Made by a program: the position numbers and the translations under genes | In this document: one piece after another, positions 9,090 to 18,021 of the stretch | Layout: each line of letters opens with the position of its first letter | How positions within the stretch are numbered: the first letter of the stretch is position 1 | Source of the DNA: Sulfurovum sp. UBA4779 | GTDB lineage: Bacteria; Campylobacterota; Campylobacteria; Campylobacterales; Sulfurovaceae | Length of the DNA: 64,000 nucleotides | Assembly (NCBI GenBank): GCA_002403155.1 | Contig: DHHF01000013.1 | Location: 55,766 to 119,765 of the forward strand | Direction of reading: 5' to 3' | The notes under the pieces: model-generated | The model's input: only the letters and a program-made list of their open reading frames with translations | Database searches by the model: none | Told to the model about the DNA's origin: nothing

Positions 9090-10396
9090 GAAGCAATCTC
9101 CAATAGGTATGATTTGATAAGAGGATAAATGTCTCCAAGCTCAGGGCCGTGTTCGGCGCCGGTAAGCAGGAGCCTTAACGGTTTAAAGAACTGTTTGCCT
9201 TTAAGCCCGCTTTTTTCCATAAGATAGGATTTGAATTCATCAAAAGTATCGATCATGGACGCATCGGCGATAATTTTTTCCAAGATACGCATTTGTTCGG
9301 CCCATTCTCCTTCAAATATTTTGGGAGAAAAAATGGGTTTGATTTTGTTTTCGAGTTCATTGACGGTGCTGGCTTCATCCAGATAGATTTTGGCTAACTT
9401 TCCTATATCGCTATCGGCAAAGCCAAAAAGAGAAGAGAGGGCTTTGTCTTCCATATTTTTGAGATGTTCTCTGTTGATAAAGCGCAATTTGTCCAAATCA
9501 AATCTGGCGGCACTTTTGGAAATGTCTTCGAGTTTGAACCATTCTATCGCTTCAGGAAGCGTGAAGATCTCTTTTGGCGCTTTGGTATTGCCGAGCAGCA
9601 AAAGATAATTTGCAATCGCATCAGGGATAAACCCTTGTTCAAAAAGCCATTTTACCGAACTTGCATCATCCCGTTTGCTCATTTTTTTGCCTTCATGATT
9701 AAGAATAATGGGCAGATGCGCATAGATGGTTTCTTTGGTATAGCCAAGCTGTGTTTTGATATGCATTTGTTTGGGAGTATTGGAAAGGTGGTCTTCCCCC
9801 CTGATGATAAAATCGATATCACCAAGCATATCATCACAGGCACAGGCAAAATTATACGTTGGCGTACCGTCTGCTCTAAGGATCACAAAACTGTCTACTT
9901 CATTAGGGGAAGTTGTGATATCGCCTTTGATAAGGTCATTGTGAATGATCGATACTGCAGGTTTTTTGATGCGGACGACAAAAGGGATGTTGTTTTCTTT
10001 AAGCATCGCAAGCTCTTTTTTGTCGACATCCATACATTGGCCGCTATAGCGGTAGGCAATTTTTTGCTCTTTGGCTTTTTCTCTATGCACTTCAAGTTCT
10101 TCAGGAGTGCAAGTACATACAAATGCTTTTCCTTCTTCAAGCAGTTTCATAGCAAACATCTGGTGCATATGTAAATTTTCGCTTTGATGGAAAACACTGT
10201 CATGTTTGAGTGCAAATTTTTCCAAAATCTGCATAATTTCCGTATCTTTTCCTTCGATATTGCGTGCTTTATCCGTATCTTCTATGCGAACAATAAACCG
10301 TTCATGGCGTTGTTGTGCGACAAGGTAGTTGAGCAGGGCAACACGCAAATTTCCTATGTGCATGTCACCTGTCGGTGACGGGGCAAATCTTAACAT
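9086..10396 (-). CDS. gltX: Glutamyl-tRNA synthetase
   Basis: A class I synthetase of 436 residues that attaches glutamate to tRNA. The HIGH-type signature is HIGN at 13-16 and the KMSKR loop is near residues 235-239. Campylobacterota usually carry two GltX enzymes, one for tRNA-Glu and one that makes Glu-tRNA-Gln for GatCAB correction. The opening MLRFAPSPTGDMHIGNLR and the length resemble the ~439-residue GltX2 type as I remember it, but which tRNA it charges cannot be settled here. It is first gene of the gltX-yggT-slt operon. Confidence 0.95.
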   Translation of the reverse strand: MLRFAPSPTGDMHIGNLRVALLNYLVAQQRHERFIVRIEDTDKARNIEGKDTEIMQILEKFALKHDSVFHQSENLHMHQMFAMKLLEEGKAFVCTCTPEELEVHREKAKEQKIAYRYSGQCMDVDKKELAMLKENNIPFVVRIKKPAVSIIHNDLIKGDITTSPNEVDSFVILRADGTPTYNFACACDDMLGDIDFIIRGEDHLSNTPKQMHIKTQLGYTKETIYAHLPIILNHEGKKMSKRDDASSVKWLFEQGFIPDAIANYLLLLGNTKAPKEIFTLPEAIEWFKLEDISKSAARFDLDKLRFINREHLKNMEDKALSSLFGFADSDIGKLAKIYLDEASTVNELENKIKPIFSPKIFEGEWAEQMRILEKIIADASMIDTFDEFKSYLMEKSGLKGKQFFKPLRLLLTGAEHGPELGDIYPLIKSYLLEIAS

Positions 10397-10548
10397 CTAT
10401 TTATAACTCCGATACTGAGTGATTTAACGATGATATTATAGGCTCTTTTACTGAAAATGCACTAAGATTCACAAGAAAGAATATGCTGAAAAATCTATTT
10501 TGTTTCCTTAGGAAAATACTTGCTTCAGTGGCAATCCGTTATGTCTGA

Positions 10549-11286
10549 TCAGTGTAAATAAAAATCCAAAGTAAACTGCATGTCTTTATCGAGCTCAAGG
10601 GTATTTCTCATCCATTTTAGATACCCTATATCTTCCTGAGCTATCTCTTCTATGCTTCTTTCTTTGTATTTTCCGAATTTAAATGTTCTCATCATAACGG
10701 GGGTATTGGTCAGTTCAGAGAGTTTGCCCATCACGTCGACGCCGGGATAAACTTCTTTTGTGATTTGAACAAGTTTGGCAAGGAGCAATTTCATTACCAA
10801 TACATCGCCTATGGCATCATGTGCTTTTATCGTTATATGCAATTTGTCCGCTTCTTCTTGTTCAATTTTGTAAAGATCCAGCGCATACCGTAAATATTGG
10901 AGGCGATGATACGGCATATACGGCAGCAGATGTTTGGCGCAGCGAAATGTATCTATAAGGGTATAGCGGTTTTCAAAACCTTCTTTTTTGAGCATCACAA
11001 GATCAAAATCAATATTGTGTGCAATGAGAAAATTTTCAATAGCATTAAATTCTTGCATTCTTTTGTAAAAAGATGTTTCTAGCAAGGAGGTTTTATCTCT
11101 GATCATGTCAGGAGTAATATTGTGCACCTCCATTGCTTCTATGCTGATGGGGATGTCCGTAAAACAAAATTCATCATAGATTTCAATCTCTTTTTTATTG
11201 TGGATAATCATGCCCCCGATTTGTATGATACGGTCTTGCTCTTGATTGCCTGTGGTTTCTGTATCAAAAAGTATGTATTTTGCCAT
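10549..11286 (-). CDS. DEDDh 3'-5' exonuclease
   Basis: A 245-residue protein of the DnaQ-like exonuclease superfamily. Exo I is FDTETTG at 8-14, Exo II is HNIDFDL near 90-96, and Exo III contains H-D (AHDAIGD near 153-159). The C-terminal ~45 residues (FKFGKYKERSIEEIA...GYLKWM) resemble the ExoX C-terminal DUF3820 module. It could act in DNA repair or as a proofreading-like exonuclease; it is much shorter than a polymerase. It is a single gene divergent from psd. Confidence 0.88.
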   Translation of the reverse strand: MAKYILFDTETTGNQEQDRIIQIGGMIIHNKKEIEIYDEFCFTDIPISIEAMEVHNITPDMIRDKTSLLETSFYKRMQEFNAIENFLIAHNIDFDLVMLKKEGFENRYTLIDTFRCAKHLLPYMPYHRLQYLRYALDLYKIEQEEADKLHITIKAHDAIGDVLVMKLLLAKLVQITKEVYPGVDVMGKLSELTNTPVMMRTFKFGKYKERSIEEIAQEDIGYLKWMRNTLELDKDMQFTLDFYLH

Positions 11287-11469
11287 AAGGTTCCCTTGAT
11301 GTGATGTTGGATAATACCCGATTTTTGATTATAATAACAAATTAAAATCATTAACAAGAGATAGATATCATAATACAAATAGCGATATATAAAAATATTT
11401 TAGGATAGAAAAGGAAAACTATATCTATAAAATAAAAATATGTTTGTGTATGGTGCAAAAAGGATAAAA

Positions 11470-12285
11470 ATGGCTAAACATTATACTTCGGTTGTTTCAA
11501 ATATTTTTGGAAAATTTGCCTCTAAGGCATTTCCAAAGGCAATTCAAAATTTTATCAATAAAGGCTACGTCTCCTTAATGGGATTGGACATGAGTGAATT
11601 TCAAGATCCGAGCGCTTATCCGACACTCAATGCGCTTTTTACTAGGGCTTTTGTAAAAGAAAGGACGATAGGAGACGACAAAACTGCCTTGATCTCTCCT
11701 GCGGATGCTTTGATTACCGATTATGGCAGCATTAAAGAGGGAAAAGCCTATCAAATCAAGGGCATGAGCTATGATATCGATGGGTTGTTGGGGCATCACT
11801 ATAAAGATAAAGCTGCAATGCTGGAAGGGGGGGATTTTATCAACTTTTATCTCTCCCCCAAAGATTATCACAGGTATCATATGCCCCTAGATCTGAAAAT
11901 CAAAAGCCTTGTGCACATACCCGGCAAAATCTATCCTGTCAATATGCCTCTTTTGAGACATAAAATGAATCTTTTTATTGAAAACGAAAGGGTTGTCATA
12001 GAATGTGAGGATCATCATAAAAAATTGCATTTTTTAGTCCTCGTAGGCGCTCTTAATGTGGGGAAAATGGTGGTAACTTTTGAAGAGAAGGTAAAAACCA
12101 ATGCAAACGTCTACTATACTTCCCATTATACTTTTTCTGATCTTTCGCTAAAAAAAGGTGAAATGTTTGGCTGGTTTGAGATGGGATCCACCATTGTGAT
12201 GCTAAGCGAACAAAACAGCATTCAAACAGAAGTGGCAATCAATCAGAAAGTTTCTTTTGGCCAAAAAATAGGCAAAATTCTTTAA
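11470..12285 (+). CDS. psd: Phosphatidylserine decarboxylase proenzyme
   Basis: Makes phosphatidylethanolamine from phosphatidylserine at the inner membrane. It is a pyruvoyl enzyme that self-cleaves before a serine, and the expected GST sits in FEMGSTIVML near residues 239-241 (the family consensus is LGST; here the first residue is Met). YHRYHMP around residues 129-135 is the catalytic His region. The ATG at 11470 follows AAAAGGATAAAA; an in-frame ATG at 11440 lacks a ribosome site. It heads a three-gene run with the PDC-sensor and HAD genes. Confidence 0.94.
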   Translation: MAKHYTSVVSNIFGKFASKAFPKAIQNFINKGYVSLMGLDMSEFQDPSAYPTLNALFTRAFVKERTIGDDKTALISPADALITDYGSIKEGKAYQIKGMSYDIDGLLGHHYKDKAAMLEGGDFINFYLSPKDYHRYHMPLDLKIKSLVHIPGKIYPVNMPLLRHKMNLFIENERVVIECEDHHKKLHFLVLVGALNVGKMVVTFEEKVKTNANVYYTSHYTFSDLSLKKGEMFGWFEMGSTIVMLSEQNSIQTEVAINQKVSFGQKIGKIL

Positions 12286-12296
12286 GGAGAGTCCTC

Positions 12297-13211
12297 ATGG
12301 TAGTCAAAGAGATACAAGAGTATGCCCAGATACGTACCAAAGCCAGAGCTTATCTTTGCTATATCCTAAGCCGCAATATTTCTCAAAATGTTGAGGGAGC
12401 AAGCTTGGAGACCGTACTAAAGAATATCAAAAAAATCAAACAGTCTCTTCCGCAAAGCGAAGTGATCTATGCCATTGATAAAAACGGCATACAGCTAGTC
12501 GACAATTATTCCGAAAATTCCAAGCTTAACAATATCGGAAAAGGGGAAGACAGAAGCAACAGGGCTTATTTTTATCGTACCATCAATGAGCACCGCTGCA
12601 TCTTAACAGATCCCTATCCGTCATTGGTGAGCAATGAGCTTGTGGTCACATCAACGTTTCCCGTGTATGACCAGGAGAATAATTTGCTGTGCATCATCTG
12701 TGTCGATATTACGCTTCATGATATTTTAAAGATGGTGCATCCCACCTCTATCGATTCAAATTTCGGCACAATGAGCAAAGTGGTCTATGGCGCATTTTCG
12801 ATCGCCCTTTTTGGGGTGGCGCTGCTTCTTTTTGTTGAGGGGATCATAAGTTTTATGGCTTTTGGTTTGGATTTTACCAAAATAGACATCAATGAGGTGT
12901 TTAAATCCACCATTTTGCTAACGCTCTCTTTGGCCATCGTAGATCTTGTGAAGGCCATTTTCGAAGAAGAGGTACTTGGCGTAAAAAACAAGGCCAACTC
13001 TGCCGATACCCATCAAACCATGGTGCGCTTTTTGGGGTCGATCATCATTGCCCTTTCCATAGAGGCATTGATGCTGGTTTTCAAATTTGCATTGACTGAT
13101 CCGAGCAAATTGCTTTATGCGGTGTATCTGATCGGCGGGGTTACCGCATTGATCGTCGGGCTGTCTGTTTACATCAATGCCAGCAATAAAGGCAAAAAAG
13201 AGAGTAAATGA
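12297..13211 (+). CDS. PDC/Cache-type sensor domain membrane protein
   Basis: A 304-residue protein. Residues ~30-145 look like a PDC (Cache-like) sensor: IYAIDKNG, DRSNRAYFY, a TDPYPS stretch and ICVDITLHDI all match PDC sensor segments. Four hydrophobic segments follow at about 165-188, 203-222, 245-263 and 270-290. No kinase, cyclase or methyl-accepting domain is attached, so the output is unknown. Because the sensor half has no leading membrane anchor, it may be cytoplasmic. It starts 11 bases after psd behind AAGGAG and overlaps the next gene by 4 bases. Confidence 0.7.
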   Translation: MVVKEIQEYAQIRTKARAYLCYILSRNISQNVEGASLETVLKNIKKIKQSLPQSEVIYAIDKNGIQLVDNYSENSKLNNIGKGEDRSNRAYFYRTINEHRCILTDPYPSLVSNELVVTSTFPVYDQENNLLCIICVDITLHDILKMVHPTSIDSNFGTMSKVVYGAFSIALFGVALLLFVEGIISFMAFGLDFTKIDINEVFKSTILLTLSLAIVDLVKAIFEEEVLGVKNKANSADTHQTMVRFLGSIIIALSIEALMLVFKFALTDPSKLLYAVYLIGGVTALIVGLSVYINASNKGKKESK

Positions 13212-13825
13212 GATACAAACTGATCATTTTCGATATGGACGGAACACTGATTAACAGCTCTTTTTCTATCGCCAATGCGATCAACTATGTAAGGCAAAAT
13301 TTGGGCTTTGAGCCTATGGATCATGATTTGATCATAAGGCATATTAATGATCATACGATAAATCCGCCGCAGTTTTTTTATTATGCCAAAACTTTTGAGA
13401 GGCAGCATGAAAAATGGTTTTCGGAGTATTATTCAAAAAACCATCAAAAAGAGTTGATGCTTTATGAGGGGATCGATGCACTTTTGGAAAAACTCAAAAA
13501 TAAAGGGCATAAGCTGGCCGTTGCAACGAATGCCTATCGAAATTCGGCTACCGAATCTTTGATGCATTTAAAAATATATGACTATTTTGATACGATTGCC
13601 TGCTATGATGATGTAGGTCGAGGAAAACCTGAACCTGATATGCTCTTTAAAATACTCAAAGAGGTTTCTTTGGATGCCAAAGAAGCGCTTTTTATCGGAG
13701 ACGGCCCGCGAGACGAGATGGCAAGCAAAAAAGCAGGGATTGCATACAAGATGGTAAATTGGGGTTTTACGGCTCATGCCGATGCCATCAAGAGTATTCA
13801 GGAGCTAGAGTCTCTTTTGTTTTAA
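13208..13825 (+). CDS. HAD-superfamily phosphatase, Gph-like
   Basis: A 205-residue HAD hydrolase with FDMDGTLINSS at 8-18 (nucleophile Asp9), a helical cap domain, ATNAYR (motif II), a GKPEPD stretch (motif III Lys) and FIGDGPRDEMAS (motif IV). This is the phosphoglycolate phosphatase-like subgroup, which also includes MupP (MurNAc-6-phosphate phosphatase). The substrate cannot be read from sequence. Its ATGA overlap with the sensor gene puts it in the psd operon. Confidence 0.85.
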   Translation: MRYKLIIFDMDGTLINSSFSIANAINYVRQNLGFEPMDHDLIIRHINDHTINPPQFFYYAKTFERQHEKWFSEYYSKNHQKELMLYEGIDALLEKLKNKGHKLAVATNAYRNSATESLMHLKIYDYFDTIACYDDVGRGKPEPDMLFKILKEVSLDAKEALFIGDGPRDEMASKKAGIAYKMVNWGFTAHADAIKSIQELESLLF

Positions 13826-13842
13826 TAATTGTTTGTTGATTT

Positions 13843-14403
13843 TTATGCTCTTTTTTTTGCGATCATCGAAGCCTTCATTGTTTTTGCACCGTTCATGTCA
13901 ACATCCCAATATTCACTAAGATGCAGCAGTTCGCATGTTTTGCCAAAAGCCGATTGCAGCTCCCCGCTTTCAAGTAAAAATTCCCGATTGGAGGGTGCTT
14001 TTTCATTGTCCGGATGATAGAGGAAGGTTTCATAGATAAAGATGCCTTCTTCTTTAAGCGCATTGATAATTTGAGCAAAAAGCGAACGCTTAAGAAAATA
14101 AGTACATACTATCAGATCATAAGTGCTTTGCGGCAGGATATAGGTGTCAAAATCAACCTCTTTGGCATTAATATGGGGGATATTTTGCAGGGATGCTATG
14201 GCTGTTGTGCTGATGTCAAGTGCATCTACCTCAAAGCCTCGGGAAACCAAAAATTTGCTATGTCTTCCCATGCCGCAGGCAATATCAAGCGCTTTGGTTC
14301 CTTTTGCGAGTGCTACATTTTGTGTAACCAGCGCGATAGGAGAGTTTGGGATGGGATTGTTTTTGTATTTTTCATCCCAGCGGACTTTGTCTTCATGTGC
14401 CAT
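13843..14403 (-). CDS. SAM-dependent methyltransferase, TehB-like
   Basis: A 186-residue class I methyltransferase. Motif I is ALDIACGMGRHSKFL near residues 37-51, followed by VDALDIS (acidic residue for the SAM ribose) and DLIVCTYFLKR in the post-II region. Size and layout match small TehB/UbiE-like enzymes often annotated as tellurite resistance. The substrate is unknown. It converges on the psd operon, with only 17 bases between the two stop codons. Confidence 0.85.
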   Translation of the reverse strand: MAHEDKVRWDEKYKNNPIPNSPIALVTQNVALAKGTKALDIACGMGRHSKFLVSRGFEVDALDISTTAIASLQNIPHINAKEVDFDTYILPQSTYDLIVCTYFLKRSLFAQIINALKEEGIFIYETFLYHPDNEKAPSNREFLLESGELQSAFGKTCELLHLSEYWDVDMNGAKTMKASMIAKKRA

Positions 14404-14517
14404 ATTTAACCTTTTGGTGCGACTTTATCAAATAGAAAAGCATCAATCATACGTTGCTTGTTTGGCTTTGCAAACGCAACGGTATTTGCTTCATGCTTTT
14501 ATCTATTTTAAAAGGAT

Positions 14518-14991
14518 TTAATCGATATCTCCGGTATACAAAAATTCATCCAGCCCATCTAAAAATGCCATCAGAAGTTCATCGGAGCAGACTTTAAAGT
14601 TTTTGTGGTTCTCTTTTCGAAAAAGAGAGGAAAGCTGCTGCTTGGTCAGGTTGATATCGGCAAGATTAAAAATAAGTTCAGTTTCGGACTCTTTAAGATT
14701 CAGAGCGATACGCAGTTTTTTTAAGATAAGGTTGTTTGTAAGTTCAATATCCTGTTCATTGCTTTTTTTGTCAGGAAGAGAACCTCGTTTCAGTAGAATC
14801 AATCCGTCCAAAAACATTCCCAGCTCTTCATAGCTGCAAGGTAAAAAATCTTTATCATAGCGCCGCTTAAGAAGCTTGTCAAGATGTTCCGGTGTCATTT
14901 TGTAAGAAACAAGATCATAGATTTTAAGAATATTCTGATGGTCCAGACTGAGTGCTTGTGTTATCTTGTAAAGAATATCGTTTGTTTTCAT
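14518..14991 (-). CDS. DUF1456 (YehS-like) protein
   Basis: A 157-residue protein with two related halves, each starting with a short helical unit: NDILYKITQALSLDH near 4-18, and LILKKLRIALNLKE near 87-100. Each half then has a segment ending in CSYEELGMFLDGLI or CSDELLMAFLDGLD. This duplicated layout is that of DUF1456/YehS proteins, which have no established function. It is a single gene between the methyltransferase and ychF. Confidence 0.8.
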   Translation of the reverse strand: MKTNDILYKITQALSLDHQNILKIYDLVSYKMTPEHLDKLLKRRYDKDFLPCSYEELGMFLDGLILLKRGSLPDKKSNEQDIELTNNLILKKLRIALNLKESETELIFNLADINLTKQQLSSLFRKENHKNFKVCSDELLMAFLDGLDEFLYTGDID

Positions 14992-15069
14992 ATTTTATTG
15001 CCTCTTGCTTGGCTGTTTATTTGGCTGTTTTCTTTTTTTGTTCGTCATTTTTTATCTTTGATTCTTTCT

Positions 15070-16173
15070 TTATACATTGAATCTAAAATGCATCACATCG
15101 CCGTCTTGGACAATATAGTCTTTTCCTTCCAGCCTCATTTTTCCGGCTTCTTTGGCTCCGGTTTCGCCGTTAAAAGCTATGAAATCTTCATAGCCGATGA
15201 CTTCGGCACGGATAAATCCTTTTTCAAAATCATTATGGATCACCGCAGCAGCCTTTGGGGCAGTCGTATTTTTGCGGATTGTCCAAGCGCGAACCTCTTT
15301 GACGCCTGCGGTAAAATAACTCATAAGCCCAAGCTTATCAAAACCTTTTCTGATGATCTGGTCAAGTCCTGATTCGGTTACTCCCAAAGATTCAAGCATC
15401 TCTTTTTTTTCTTCTTCCTCAAATCCAACCATCTCTTCTTCGACTTTGGCGCAAAGCTTGATGACTTCTCTGTTGTTTTTTTGGGCATGTTCTTTGAGGG
15501 CTTGGACGAATTGATTGTCTTCCAGCAAGCCATCTTCATCAACATTTGCCCCATACATAATCTCTTTGGCAGTCAGCAGCCTAAGCTCTTTGTTTAGAAT
15601 CAAAAAGGCTTCTTCACTTTTGCCTTCAAAGCTTGATGCGGGATTGCCTTGGGCAATAAATTCCATCAATTGCTGTGCAATTTCGAGTTGTGCTTTGGCA
15701 TCTCTGTCGTTGCCTTTGGCTCTTCTGGCAAGATTGTCGATTCTTTTTTGGAGTGAATCAAGATCGGCAAGCATAAGCTCCTGCTCGATAATTTCTATAT
15801 CCCGCAGGGGGTCAATGGAACCTTCAACATGGGTAATGTTTTCGTCTTCAAAGCACCGTACGATCTCAAGGATCATTTCGGTTTCCCTGATGTTGGATAA
15901 AAACTTATTGCCCAGCCCTTCGCCTTTGCTCGCACCCTTTACCAATCCTGCGATATCCACAAAATCAAGGGTAGAATGTTGAACGCGCTCGGGATGTACG
16001 ATTTTTGAAAGCGCATCAAGCCTGGCATCCGGTACCGGCACGATCGCTTTGTTTGGTTCTATCGTACAAAAAGGATAATTTGCGCTCTCTGCATTCTGTG
16101 CTTTTGTCAGCGCATTAAAAGTAGTCGATTTTCCTACGTTTGGCAATCCTACAAGTCCTATACCTAATCCCAT
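15070..16173 (-). CDS. ychF: YchF/OLA1 ribosome-associated ATPase
   Basis: A 367-residue P-loop protein of the Obg family that prefers ATP and binds ribosomes; in E. coli it is linked to the oxidative-stress response. The G1 motif GLPNVGKST is at 9-17, the switch region (NYPFCTIEPN) near 33-42, and DIAGLVKGASKGEGLGN (G3) follows. The last ~85 residues are a TGS domain (AWTIRKNTTAPKAAAVIH...DYIVQDGDVMHFRF). It is a single transcription unit divergent from the antiporter. Confidence 0.96.
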   Translation of the reverse strand: MGLGIGLVGLPNVGKSTTFNALTKAQNAESANYPFCTIEPNKAIVPVPDARLDALSKIVHPERVQHSTLDFVDIAGLVKGASKGEGLGNKFLSNIRETEMILEIVRCFEDENITHVEGSIDPLRDIEIIEQELMLADLDSLQKRIDNLARRAKGNDRDAKAQLEIAQQLMEFIAQGNPASSFEGKSEEAFLILNKELRLLTAKEIMYGANVDEDGLLEDNQFVQALKEHAQKNNREVIKLCAKVEEEMVGFEEEEKKEMLESLGVTESGLDQIIRKGFDKLGLMSYFTAGVKEVRAWTIRKNTTAPKAAAVIHNDFEKGFIRAEVIGYEDFIAFNGETGAKEAGKMRLEGKDYIVQDGDVMHFRFNV

Positions 16174-16313
16174 GTCATTCCTTAATTATCGTTATATTGG
16201 GGAGGATTTTATCAAAAAAATTATCAAAAGCGCATTAGTCTGATGATGCAAAAACAGGCTGCTGTGTCTTTGCATTGCTTTGTTTGAGAATAAATGCCTA
16301 ATCTAAAAAAGTG

Positions 16314-16319
16314 TATAAT
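16314..16319 (+). promoter_or_regulatory. Predicted -10 box of the Kef-type antiporter gene
   Basis: TATAAT lies 20 bases before the ATG at 16340, followed by AAAGGAGAG as ribosome site. The untranslated leader would be only about 14 bases. Confidence 0.5.
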
Positions 16320-16339
16320 TAAATATAAAGGAGAGCGCA

Positions 16340-17968
16340 ATGGAAAACGAAATGCTCATATTGGTGATGGCAGTTGCAATGGCAACTGCATTAAATGTGC
16401 TATTAAAACGATTTGATATTCCGACGATTATAGGATATATCTTTTCGGGATTTGCACTTTCATCTATTTTTTATTTTGGCAAAGACTCAAGAGAGACTTT
16501 GGCGCACTTGGCAGAGTTTGGGATCGTATTTTTATTGTTTACGATCGGTTTGGAGTTTTCTGCTTCCCGCTTAAGAAAAATGAAAAAAGAGGTATTCGTT
16601 TATGGAGGGCTTGAGGTAATATTGCTGGGGCTTTTATTTACCGCCATAGGATATTGGCTGATGGGATTAGAAATAAAAAGTGCGATCGTGATAGGATTTG
16701 CACTTTCGCTTTCTTCAACTGCAATCGTATTGAAAGTGCTGAATGAAACGCACGATATCCATTCCGGATATGGACGTATTGCGGTAGGGATACTTATCTT
16801 CCAGGACTTGGCTGTCATTCCGATGCTTTTGATGATCTCTATATTTGCTTCCGATACGGCATCGATAGGAACCATGCTTTTCCAAATAGTTGTAGGAGCT
16901 ATTGTTGTTTTTCTCATTATTTTTCTTGCAGGAAAGCATTTTTTCGAGTCTTTTTTCAATTGGGTGACTGCAAGCGACTCAGATGAGATCTTTTTGGGTG
17001 CCGTATTTTTAGCCGTCATCAGCGCTTCCGTGCTTGCAGAAAGATTTGGCTTTTCTTATTCGTTGGGTGCTTTTTTGGTCGGTATAACATTGGCCGAGAC
17101 TAAATACCGCTATCGCATTGAAGCAAACTTGATCCCGTTTAGAGATATTCTTTTGGGTGTATTTTTTGTGACGATCGGAATGCAGATCGATTGGCATTCA
17201 TTTTTGCATTACGGGCATAAAATTCTTGGTTTGTTGGTTGGCATTATGCTCCTTAAGGGCCTTTTGATTTTTGGCATATTGCGATTTTTTACACAAAGGA
17301 GAACAGCGCTCAAGGCATCATTGGCTCTTTTTCAGATAGGCGAGTTTGCACTGGCTATTTTTGCGCTTGCAAATGAGATGCACCTTATCAGTCATGAACT
17401 GCACCAGATTTTGATTATTACGGTTGTACTATCCATGATCATGACCCCGTTTGTATTAAAAAATATCAAGATCATTTCCGATCTGTTGACGAAAGAGCCT
17501 GAAACATTGCGTGATCGTGCATTGGTGGGGGGTGTATACGAGGGACACATTATTGTGTGCGGATATGGGCCGCTGGGGCAAAGATTGGTTGAAACATTCA
17601 AAAAGAAAGGGCTGCTGTATGTTATTTTGGAGCATGATACTAAGATCGTGGATGACGCCATTGCGAAGGGAGAGACTAGCATTTTTCTTGCCAATGCCGC
17701 TCAAAAAATGGTTTTAGAACATTTCAATGCTTCCGGTTCGGCAGCCGTTATCGTCGCGATCGAAAATGAGATACAAAGACAACTCATTTGCGAAAATATT
17801 GTTTCTTTTGGCAGCCATATCAACAGTATCGTAAAGGTCAATAATGCAAGCGAAGAAGAAATCATCGCCTCCTTGGGGATCCGACACATTGTCAACAGCA
17901 GAGAGATCATCGCAGACATATTTGCCCAAAAAGCTTTAACTTGTCAGCTGAATTATTCAAAAGAATAA
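16340..17968 (+). CDS. Kef-type cation:proton antiporter with TrkA-N domain
   Basis: A 542-residue CPA2-family transporter. Residues 1-385 hold about 12-13 membrane segments, including the conserved FLLFTIGLEFS stretch near 67-77 and IFQDLAVIPMLL near 153-164 with its ion-site Asp. Residues from ~400 form a cytoplasmic NAD(H)-binding RCK/TrkA-N domain (IIVCGYGPLGQRLVE, a Rossmann GxGxxG). Likely K+ or Na+ efflux in exchange for protons, gated by nucleotide or thiol signals. No KefF/KefG ancillary subunit is adjacent. Confidence 0.92.
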   Translation: MENEMLILVMAVAMATALNVLLKRFDIPTIIGYIFSGFALSSIFYFGKDSRETLAHLAEFGIVFLLFTIGLEFSASRLRKMKKEVFVYGGLEVILLGLLFTAIGYWLMGLEIKSAIVIGFALSLSSTAIVLKVLNETHDIHSGYGRIAVGILIFQDLAVIPMLLMISIFASDTASIGTMLFQIVVGAIVVFLIIFLAGKHFFESFFNWVTASDSDEIFLGAVFLAVISASVLAERFGFSYSLGAFLVGITLAETKYRYRIEANLIPFRDILLGVFFVTIGMQIDWHSFLHYGHKILGLLVGIMLLKGLLIFGILRFFTQRRTALKASLALFQIGEFALAIFALANEMHLISHELHQILIITVVLSMIMTPFVLKNIKIISDLLTKEPETLRDRALVGGVYEGHIIVCGYGPLGQRLVETFKKKGLLYVILEHDTKIVDDAIAKGETSIFLANAAQKMVLEHFNASGSAAVIVAIENEIQRQLICENIVSFGSHINSIVKVNNASEEEIIASLGIRHIVNSREIIADIFAQKALTCQLNYSKE

Positions 17969-17971
17969 AAG

Positions 17972-18009
17972 ACAAGAAAGACTCTCGGTTCACGAAGAGT
18001 CTTTCTTGT
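17972..18009. terminator. Bidirectional terminator between the antiporter gene and pepA
   Basis: ACAAGAAAGACTCT (17972-17985) pairs perfectly with AGAGTCTTTCTTGT (17996-18009) around a 10-base loop. It lies between two converging genes. On the minus strand a T-rich stretch (CTTTTATTCTTTT) follows. Confidence 0.75.
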
Positions 18010-18021
18010 TAAAAAGGCGGT

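Noticed and set aside
9464..10174. Long plus-strand open frame of 236 codons inside gltX
   Set aside because: It lies wholly opposite gltX, has no recognisable domain or ribosome site, and reads as an antisense shadow of a conserved gene.
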